Below, one piece after another: positions 57,149 through 64,000 of a DNA stretch of 64,000 bases. Every line of letters starts with the position of its first letter. The stretch's first letter is position 1. A program made the position numbers and the translations under genes. Origin of the DNA: Dryocosmus kuriphilus (Eukaryota > Arthropoda > Insecta > Hymenoptera > Cynipidae); NCBI GenBank assembly GCA_038277395.1, contig CM076197.1, positions 76,369,951-76,433,950 on the forward strand, in the 5' to 3' direction. The notes beneath the pieces were generated by a model, which worked only from the letters and a program-made list of their open reading frames with translations, ran no database searches and was not told the DNA's origin.

Positions 57149-59027
57149 ATGGGACCTAAAAAAAACAAACATAACACAACTTCAAATACTTCATATAAAC
57201 AGACTTCAGTGTCTTCATTAAAAACAAATGTAGCATGTTCTTCATCTGAACACTACTGTAACAAAAATGTTGATACATTTTGTTACGTATGTGCTAAGTA
57301 TCACCTATCAGCTGACCGAAGACAAATATCCGATAAAATTACAAATATTTACAAAAACTGTTTTGGATTGGATATTTATAATCAAGATAAAAAATGGATA
57401 CCACACAAGATATGTAGTGCTTGTTACATGATGATGACCAGACATGATTCCGAAAAAAAAACGTGAAAAATTAAAGTTTGTAAAACCTGCATATTGGGAA
57501 GAGCCATCATGCGCAGGAAACTGTTATATATGTTTGACAAAAGTGACAGGAATTAATAAAAAAAAAAATATTCAGAGTATCAAATATCCTGAAGTTTCAA
57601 CGTTAGTAAGACCAGTAGAGGAAAATATTGATATCGACGATGAAAGCGACAGTTCAATAGATTCGATGGAAAGTATGTCAACCAATGATGCATGTGATAT
57701 TAGTGATGCTGAAGAAGATGAATATAAAGATGGAGATGAATATACTTCAGATGATGGAAATATGAGTACAAGTAGTGAATACTATGCTACTAATGGTCAA
57801 GACAAAACTCCAAAAATCATAGATCAAAAAGAATTGAATGATCAAGTAAGGGACCTGGATTTACCTAAAAATAAAGCGGAATATCTAGCTTCATAGATGA
57901 AAGGCAACAACTGGCTCTCAAAAGGCACAAGAATATTATATTACCGAAACCGGGAGGAAAGCTTTAGAAAATATTTTACGATAATAGGGGAACCTTCATT
58001 AGTGTATTACAATAATGTGGAAGGATTAATGAATGAGTTCCAGATAGGAATCTATAAGGACAATGAATGGAGACTATTTATAGACTCCTCCACTACAAGT
58101 CTGAAGGCAGTATTACTTCATAACACTAACGTTTTTGCTTCAATTCCCATAGCTCATTCAACCGTACTAAAAGAAGAATATAGTACGATGAAATTCATTT
58201 TAGAGACAATAAAATATTCTGAGCATAACTGGCTTATTTGCGGAGATCTTAAGATTTTAACTATACTGTTAGGACAACAATCTGGAAATACGAAATATCC
58301 TTGTTTTTTGTGTTTATGGGACAGCAGAGATCACATGAAGCACTATACAACGAAGATATGGCCGAACAGAACCTCTTTCGAGGCTGGCTCTGCTAATATT
58401 GTACGCGAAACACTGGCTGATCGCAGTAAGGTATTGCTTCTACCCCTCCACATCAAACTCGGCTTGATGAAGCAATATGTAAAAGCCTTAAATAAAGAAG
58501 GAGGGTGCTTGAAATATTTGAAGAAAAAATTCCCTAAACTCAGTGATCCAAAAATTAATGAAGGTATCTTTGATGGACCACAAATACGTGAATAATTGTT
58601 AAAAGATAATGAGTTCGTTCTTGTAATGACTGACAAAGAAAGAGCAGCATGGGTCAGTTTTAAAGAAGTTGTACAAAATTTTCTTGGGAATAATAAAAGC
58701 GTAGAGTACAAGAAAATAGTGGATCGAATATTGGAAAACTATAAGGAACTAGGATGTTTGATGAATTCAAAATTACATTATTTGCATTCGCATATAGATT
58801 ACTTTCCACAGAATCTAGGAGATTTCAGTGAGGAGCAGGGAGAGAGGTTCCACCAAGATATCAAGAAAATGGAAAAAAGATATCAAGGACGGTGGGATTT
58901 GAACATGATGGCTGATTACTGCTGGTCATTGAAGAGAGAAAGTAATAAAAAAGGAGTCAAGCGTAAAAGAGAGTCACTTGTACGATCATTTAAAAAGAAA
59001 AGAGTAAGATACCATACAAAACAATAG
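57149..59027 (+). pseudogene. putative CACTA-like transposase with N-terminal zinc-binding region
   Basis: The ATG at 57149 (MGPKKNKHNTTSNTSYKQ) leads to paired cysteine motifs FCYVCAKYH, HKICSACYMMM and NCYICLTK. After a frame change at an A run (57455-57463) comes an acidic linker. The core follows: EWRLFIDSSTTSLKAVLLHN (58068), WLICGDLKILTILLGQQSGN (58230), YPCFLCLWDSRDHMKHY, LPLHIKLGLMKQYVKAL (58442), and the C-terminal EEQGERFHQDIKKMEKRYQG (58830) with MMADYCWSLKRES. I recall this as a very abundant insect and cnidarian protein family of uncertain name. In-frame stops at 57894 and 58593 inactivate it. Asp/Glu residues in these blocks are candidate catalytic sites. Confidence 0.65.
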
Positions 59028-59094
59028 ATAAATGAAGGTTCTCGATATTTTCTAAATCGATGATGCATATAGTTATAATGTCTGCCTCTGTTTA

Positions 59095-59490
59095 CTCAGC
59101 GACCCTAAAAACGTATACATGTGGTAGTTGTGTCTGTTCGCAGGGGTTTTCCTCGATTTATCCTTGAAATGACCTTGACCCTTACCTGATGGAGAAAAAC
59201 GGACCCCGGATTCGGACTCAGCGACCACAAGAACGTATAGATATAGTAATTGTGTCTGTTCACAGGCTTTTTCCTCGATTTAGCCTTGAAATGACCTTGA
59301 CCCTGACCTGATAGAGACAAACAGATCTCGAATTCGGATTCAGGGACCTCAAAAACATACAAAAACGGCATCTTGGTCCACATTCGTGGAATAATCTTGA
59401 TTTGACCTTGAAATGACCTTGACCCTGACCTGATGGAGAAAAACGGACCCCGGATTCGGACTCAGCGACCCCAAGAACATATAGATATGG
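59095..59490. repeat. right subterminal tandem repeats (inverted)
   Basis: Three to four copies of the complement (AAATGACCTTGACCCTGACC, GGATTCGGACTCAGCGACC). Subterminal repeats are where CACTA-type transposases bind, consistent with the superfamily guess. Confidence 0.85.
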
Positions 59491-59537
59491 TGGTCTGGTC
59501 ACGTGCACAGAAAATTTTTTTTCTTTGTGAGGCTGTG

Positions 59538-60320
59538 ATATTAAAAGGATCAGAGATATATCACGTGCTTAATAAAAGCCTGAATAACTGTATAGTAATA
59601 AATAATATTTTTAAAGAATATTGAGATAAATATATATTTTCATCATATATGCCTATACCTACATTTTTATAATCTTAACTATAATTATTTCTTAAATCCA
59701 ATCTTCTACAGTCTTACTTCACTTTAATCTTATATTTTTTGATCAGTTTTATCTATATTTGTATTATTTAATCGCTTCGTCGTCGAAGGTACTACGTTTC
59801 AGAATTCAGATAAACGTTACGTGCAAATGTTTGGTTATTAAGAAATACACAGAAATTGACAATCTTTATAATTTTCACGTGATCTGTGAAAACAATTATA
59901 TCTTACATCACAGGATAATTATTCAAATTTTTAATTGATAGCACAGGCTCGCAATAGCGTCGTTTGTTATAATATGAAGCATAGTGGGGTTGCATTGGTG
60001 AATTTGAAACTAGGTCTTCAACAAAGTTTCCATTAATCAGTTTGATCCCGAAGGAAAAATGAAGATTTTCATTGCTATTCTGCTCTTCATCATGCTGGTT
60101 TTTCTCAATTCCATTGGTGAATGCAATTTTTAATTTTGAATTATTTTTTTTTTTGCATTTCAAGATATTCTTAACTCAATTATTTAAATTTTTTGAGCGG
60201 AGTTTGCGCATAAAGAAAGTTGTCCTTGGAAAACCTATCATAGGTACAATATTGTGGTTAATTTTGGTTTCTAATAACTTTACATACAATATCTACTCAT
60301 CTTATACTAGTGTTTTTTTT
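59538..60320 (+). repeat. paralogous segment B, part 4 (includes exon 1 copy)
   Basis: Matches 23408-24300 of segment A (AAGGATCAGAGATATATCAC, AATCCAATCTTCTACAGTC, TATGAAGCATAGTGGGG). It lacks about 80 bp just upstream of the gene start. Confidence 0.88.
60059..60116 (+). pseudogene. secreted gene B, exon 1 only
   Basis: A 58-bp exon of the same length as that of gene A encodes MKIFIAILLFIMLVFLNSI and ends at the same GTGAAT donor. About 80 bp that contain the TATA-like motif of gene A are missing upstream. Nothing like exon 2 of gene A is found downstream to 64000, where tandem repeats and a Penelope-like element follow instead. The copy is probably a dead fragment, or its exon 2 lies beyond the window. 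Confidence 0.6.
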
Positions 60321-60326
60321 TATAAA

Positions 60327-60363
60327 TAGTTCTAATAGTTCTAATAGTTCTAATAGTTCTAAT
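60327..60363. repeat. 9-bp tandem repeat (TAGTTCTAA)4
   Basis: Four near-perfect copies at the junction between segment B and the Penelope-related sequence. Confidence 0.9.
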
Positions 60364-60590
60364 ACATTTTGTACTTACAAAGTTAAATCTTGAATACAAA
60401 AAAACCTTAAATTGTCCTAATACAATACTTAGTCTTTCTTGTTAAAACTTGGATTACAACTTATTAATTCTTTTTATAAAATTCCACTTGTTAAAGAAAC
60501 TTTTCTAAGAACATTTCAACCCTTAATAGTTGAGAGAGAATGAATGTAAAACGTCATCACTTTCTGAGTTCACGGTCTACTGACCCGAAT

Positions 60591-61265
60591 GGGCGACGGA
60601 CAACTTCGCACGTAGCAACTTTGCACATGCCCGACTGTGCACGTCGATGGCCGGACGGACAACTGTGCACGTCCATCTGTGCACGTCTAAGTCTACAGGA
60701 GCCCATCTGTGCACTTCGAAATCTCGACGTGTACAGTTGTCCAAGTACCATCTGGCACGTGCACAGTTGTCCAAGTGACAACAACACAGACGGTACTTGG
60801 ACGACACGCCTGTGACTGGTCACAAAAATAATGTAAGGTCGCACTCCTACCTTTCTTCCAATGCCTCATGAAGGGCGGGAAAGCACCCCTGTGACTGGTC
60901 ACAAAAATAATTTAAGGTCGCATCCCTACCCCTTTTCCAACGCCTCATGGATGGCGGGAAAGCATCGCTGTCTCTGGTCACAAAAATAATTTAAATTCGC
61001 ACACCTACCCCTTGAGATATTGACTGTTCAAATAAGCCCTACAAATGGACCAAGCCATCTGTGCACGTGCACAGTCGTTACTTGGATAACTGTGCACGTG
61101 CACCGATGGCACATGCTCAGTTGGCACATGCTCACTTGGCACGTGCACTGTAGGAACGTGCACAGCTATCCGCCTGACTAACGACGTGCACAGTTGTCCG
61201 CCTGGCCATCGACGTGCACAGTTGGGCACGTGCAAAGTTGCTACGTTCAAAGTTGACCCTATTCC
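60591..61265. mobile_element. GTGCAC-rich palindromic element with 9-bp direct flanks
   Basis: Inverted ends share CACGTAGCAACTTTGCAC-like sequence followed by GACTGTGCACGTCGATGGCC and GGACAACTGTGCACGTC (left from 60594; complement ending near 61262). The direct repeat GACCCGAAT flanks it at 60582-60590 and 61266-61274. Its arms are crowded with GTGCAC and CACGTGCAC motifs and its centre is a triple tandem repeat. It encodes no protein that I recognise. A 9-bp duplication would fit MULE-type elements; this is inference. Confidence 0.6.
60807..61010. repeat. three tandem copies of an about 80-bp unit
   Basis: Units begin CTGTGACTGGTCACAAAAAT near 60809, 60889 and (variant CTGTCTCTGGTCACAAAAAT) 60969. 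Each contains CGCCTCATGGATGGCGGGAA or a variant. It is the core of the GTGCAC-rich element. Confidence 0.85.
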
Positions 61266-61346
61266 GACCCGAATTGGTGTTCAGCTTACGATGAAAACAA
61301 AGATAAGTCATCAAAGAAAAGGAAAGCGATAGATTCTATGTTTAAT

Positions 61347-63060
61347 TCAATCATGGAAACTTTTAGTTATATATAAAGTGCAAATAAAGTAAATAAATTT
61401 GATAAAATTCTTGTATATGTTGTCAAGTTTCTCTGTGTCTGTTATTTTATTTATAGTATGTGGAAATTCTATTTTAATATACATCATTTCTGCTAATAGT
61501 CTTTTATTAAAATTTTTTCCCCTATGTAAAATTTCAACATTATTCCAGTCCATGTCATGACCTGTCAAGATCCTGTGTTCTGATATAACGGATAAATCAT
61601 CTTGCGTAATGTTATTCTTATGTTCTCCAATACTTTTTGATAGACTTCTCTTAGTTTGACCTACGTAACAACTATTTCAATTTAAAATTTGATTTTGTGT
61701 ACAACATTAATCTCCTCACCAGCATCCAAATTATCTTTATCGGTTTTGATATTTGCAGCTAAATTATCATTAATTTTTTCTTCTACATTGATTTCATATT
61801 TCTTTAACTTCCTAACTAATTTGTCATTCAGAACATCTATAAAAGACAAACAAATTGTTCTACTTCTATCTATTATTTCTTCATTGTTCAAGCTATCGTT
61901 ATTAGGTTTTCTTGTTTGTGTAAATGAATACATTCTTTAAATATATTTCTGCGTAGATTTTGTATGGTTATTATTTTCTTTAAGAATATCCATAATGAAT
62001 TTCAAACTTTCTTTATGTAAACATCGATCTGACAAAAGTAAAACTTTATCAACTGAATTGTAGATGGTACTAATTTTAAATTTTCTTGGATGGCTAGAAA
62101 AATAATTGATATGTCATTCCGAAAATTTAGGTTTATGATACCAATTAATTAATGGTTGATTCTTCTCTCTTATAATGAGAATATCTAAGAAATTCAATTT
62201 GTTTTCCTTCTCAATTTCTACAGTAGATTCTAATCTTTTATGACAATTGTTGAAGATCTCTAGTGTTTTTTTCATTTTTTCTAGAGGAATGATAGCGAAT
62301 ATATCATCCACATATATTTTATATATAATAGGTGCAAATTTATTTTATTTAAACATGGGCTTTCTAAATCATCATTACTATATCCGAAATAATGGGTGAT
62401 AAAGGTGACCCCATGGGGGCGTCAAAGTTTTGCGCATAGTATTTATTGCCAAAGACAAAGAAAGTGGATTCTAAGACGAATTTAATTGCTCTAATGAAAC
62501 TATCTTTCGTTAGACTTAGATATTCTCTGGTAAGATTACATCTGTTTTCTAAACCTCTAACAACAAGTTCCATTGGAATATTGGTTAAGAGTGATTTTAC
62601 ATCCAGTGAGACTAAAATATGATCCTGTGGTACATTTAAATTCTTGATAGATTCGACGAAATTGTTGCTATCCTTCACATGTGATGTGGGTTTTGGAATA
62701 TTTTTTAGAATAAATTTTAAACAGTTTGCTAAATTATATAATGGACTATCAATAGACGAAACAATAAGTCGTAAAGGATAGTTTTCTTTATGAATCTTAG
62801 GTAAACCGTAACATCTAGGAAGAATTCTATTGTATTATGGACAGTTCAGATATTTATATAAATCATGATATATGTGTTCCTTGTTTTCCCAAACCTTCAG
62901 AATTTTACGCAAATCATTGCGTATTTTATGTACTGGTTTCTACGGTAGAATTACGTAAGTACGTGAATCATTTAATAACTCAAGCATGTTGTTTTTCTAG
63001 TCATTTCCATAACAACTGCGACTTGACCTTTATCTGATCTCGTAATCAAAATTTGATCTT
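61347..63060 (-). pseudogene. Penelope-like reverse transcriptase with GIY-YIG endonuclease
   Basis: From the 5' side: LITRSDKGQVAVVMEMTRK (about 63010); PRCYGLPKIHKENYPLRLIV (62815); LVSLDVKSLLTNIPMELVV (62600), where the catalytic Asp lies; APMGSPLSPI (62415); and IYVDDIFAIIPLEKM (62310) with the catalytic Asp pair. The endonuclease domain begins YVGQTKRSLSKSIGEHKNNI (61665) and continues VISEHRILTGHDMDWNNVEI, ending near 61347. RT copies the RNA and GIY-YIG cuts the target. Several frame changes (near 62820, 62360, 62110, 61940, 61680) inactivate it. Confidence 0.88.
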
Positions 63061-63170
63061 TATTCTTTTTCAAGAATTGTTTAACATGAAAGACTGAGTA
63101 TTGTATTAGGACAACTTACAGGGTTTTTAGATCCAAGATTTAACTTGTAAATACAAAATTTATACATATA

Positions 63171-63708
63171 ACGTATTATAATCTCCTATCCAATATGAAT
63201 GTATATTGAGTTTTAATTTTTGGGTGAACTTCCGAAAAGGGTGGACCTCCGATTTTCTTCGAGCTCCGTATACTTATTGTTTTGACGCGCTGATTACGAA
63301 TATGATAGTGAAAATTGGTGCAAATTTTATTTTCATGGTGAAATCATCAAAAAACCATAAAATAATGGTTTTTTTGATTTATCTCAGCTAATATGCAAAA
63401 TTCAAGAAAATATTTCAAACAAAAGTTATAGATCTTATCGAAGCACATATTTTTTGTTGAAGCATTTTTTTACAGGAATGACAGTTTTCCAGAAAATCAG
63501 TAGTAAATCGATTTTCATGTTAAAAAATACATAAAATATATAAATGCATACTCTGCTCTTCACCACGAGAAGGTTGGAGTATTTTGAAAAGCATATTTTT
63601 TTTATATTTTTTGTTATTTTGTATATTTTTTTTAGTTTCTAAATAGTTTTAGGTTTTTTTTTAATTTTTGAGTTTTCTGGTTCCTTATTTACAAAATAAA
63701 CAAAATGT
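63171..63708. other. AT-rich, nothing recognised
   Basis: No coding potential or structure that I could assign; AT-rich spacer before the Merlin-like fragment. Confidence 0.5.
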
Positions 63709-64000
63709 TTATTTGTTGTTACCAGGGTAGCAATGTTTTATGTCTTCAGTTAACTGAAAGAAAGGATCAGCGTCTAGTTTTTTGATGCGACGCAGCCACA
63801 AAAATTCGGAAAGGTGATCGGCCAAATTGTTTTTCTTAATTCCATCTCGGGATAAAAATCGACGCATCCAACGCCAGGAGAATTCAACCTTTTGCGTGTG
63901 TGCCCCGGTACTGTTATCCACAAATTCTTCTGAATGATTCACAGTTTTATGCACATAACCGCAGTTCTCTAAATCCACGTAGCCCTTCCAGCAAACGGTG
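63709..64000 (-). CDS. Merlin (IS1016/ISXO2-like) transposase, C-terminal fragment
   Basis: The minus-strand frame is open from the window edge (CWKGYVDLENCGYVHKTV) and ends at 63709. NHSEEFVDNSTGAHTQKVEF then SWRWMRRF is the conserved end of the ISXO2-like DDE domain, with the catalytic Glu in the TQKVE motif. LADHLSEFLWLRR closes the fold. Merlin elements move by cut and paste. The first two catalytic Asp lie beyond the window, so intactness is unknown. The visible part has no stop or frameshift. Confidence 0.82.
   Translation of the reverse strand, partial: TVCWKGYVDLENCGYVHKTVNHSEEFVDNSTGAHTQKVEFSWRWMRRFLSRDGIKKNNLADHLSEFLWLRRIKKLDADPFFQLTEDIKHCYPGNNK

Larger units (their letters stand above)
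56064..59537 (+). mobile_element. CACTA-like DNA transposon, 3.47 kb
   Basis: The ends are CACAGCCCCACAAAAA (56064) and the complement of CACAGCCTCACAAAGAAA ending at 59537. They are flanked by a 3-bp duplication ATA (56061-56063, 59538-59540), with the empty site visible in segment A near 23405. CACTA/EnSpm elements characteristically start CACTA or CACAG-like and make 3-bp duplications, so I infer that superfamily. Both ends carry several about 115-bp subterminal repeats. The interior encodes one transposase-like gene. Confidence 0.7.
60361..63170 (-). mobile_element. Penelope-like element with inverted flank copy
   Basis: A minus-strand RT and GIY-YIG endonuclease gene (63050-61347) identify the superfamily. 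The leader at 63085-63166 recurs in inverted orientation at 60361-60445 (TTGTCCTAATACAATAC, AGTTAAATCTTG and TTAGTCTTTC-type phrases, roughly 85% by eye). Penelope elements often carry such partial or inverted terminal copies. Whether both belong to one insertion or to two is unresolved. The GTGCAC-rich element at 60591-61265 lies between. Confidence 0.7.

Noticed and set aside
57894..57899. Reading the in-frame stop as selenocysteine or programmed readthrough
   Set aside because: A frameshift and a second stop also exist in the same gene, so simple decay explains it better.
56064..59537. Transib assignment from the CAC start
   Set aside because: Transib makes 5-bp duplications and encodes a RAG1-like core; here the duplication is 3 bp and RAG1-like motifs are absent.
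62837..63037. Plus-strand 66-codon frame
   Set aside because: Lies opposite the Penelope RT N-terminal blocks that read clearly on the minus strand.

Overview
This is an AT-rich, eukaryotic window made almost entirely of transposable elements in various states of decay. The mix points to an insect, with a hymenopteran being most likely from recall of similar families: BEL/Pao LTR element, R1-clade LINEs, Penelope-like element, mariner and Tc1, hAT, Merlin, a tRNA-derived SINE, and an integrase tail of Polinton/Maverick type. There is no operon, no bacterial-type gene and no CRISPR array. A run of exactly 500 N (21750-22249) is a scaffold gap. I had no tools, so all homology calls rest on motifs read by eye.

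Layout. 1-664: 3' end of a hAT element. 2315-5890: three consecutive palindromic (foldback) modules. 6919-11889 (minus): a full-length but frame-broken LINE with a 15-bp target duplication. 12833-13118 and 19363-19666: two SINE copies. 14367-16898: a mariner with a Tc1-like element nested in its transposase gene. 20279-21182: a palindromic MITE containing a 111-nt hairpin. 22250-25840: the only convincing non-transposon gene, a two-exon gene for a small secreted protein. 26583-42590: a roughly 16-kb element with very long inverted arms, Polinton-like gene remnants in the left arm, and a central gene split by an R1-clade element that is itself split by a second R1-clade element. 43790-50965: a young BEL/Pao element with 603-bp LTRs. 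51980-60320: a paralogous copy of the 22-24 kb segment, broken by a satellite block, a MITE, a SINE and a CACTA-like transposon. 60361-63170 (minus): a Penelope-like element next to an unusual GTGCAC-rich palindromic element. 63709-64000 (minus): the end of a Merlin/ISXO2-like transposase.

How it fits together. The window reads as layered insertion history. The two secreted-gene segments (A at 22-26 kb, B at 52-60 kb) act as reference and target: A gives the empty site for the SINE and the CACTA-like element in B and so confirms their borders. Nesting gives relative ages: Tc1 is younger than mariner; R1-B (minus) is younger than R1-A (plus), which is younger than the 16-kb inverted-repeat element. 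The BEL element has about 98-99% identical LTRs yet several frameshifts. Every transposase or polymerase gene seen here is broken or partial, so nothing in the window looks autonomous as assembled. Secreted gene A has promoter, splice sites and a poly(A) signal but a one-base frameshift late in exon 2.
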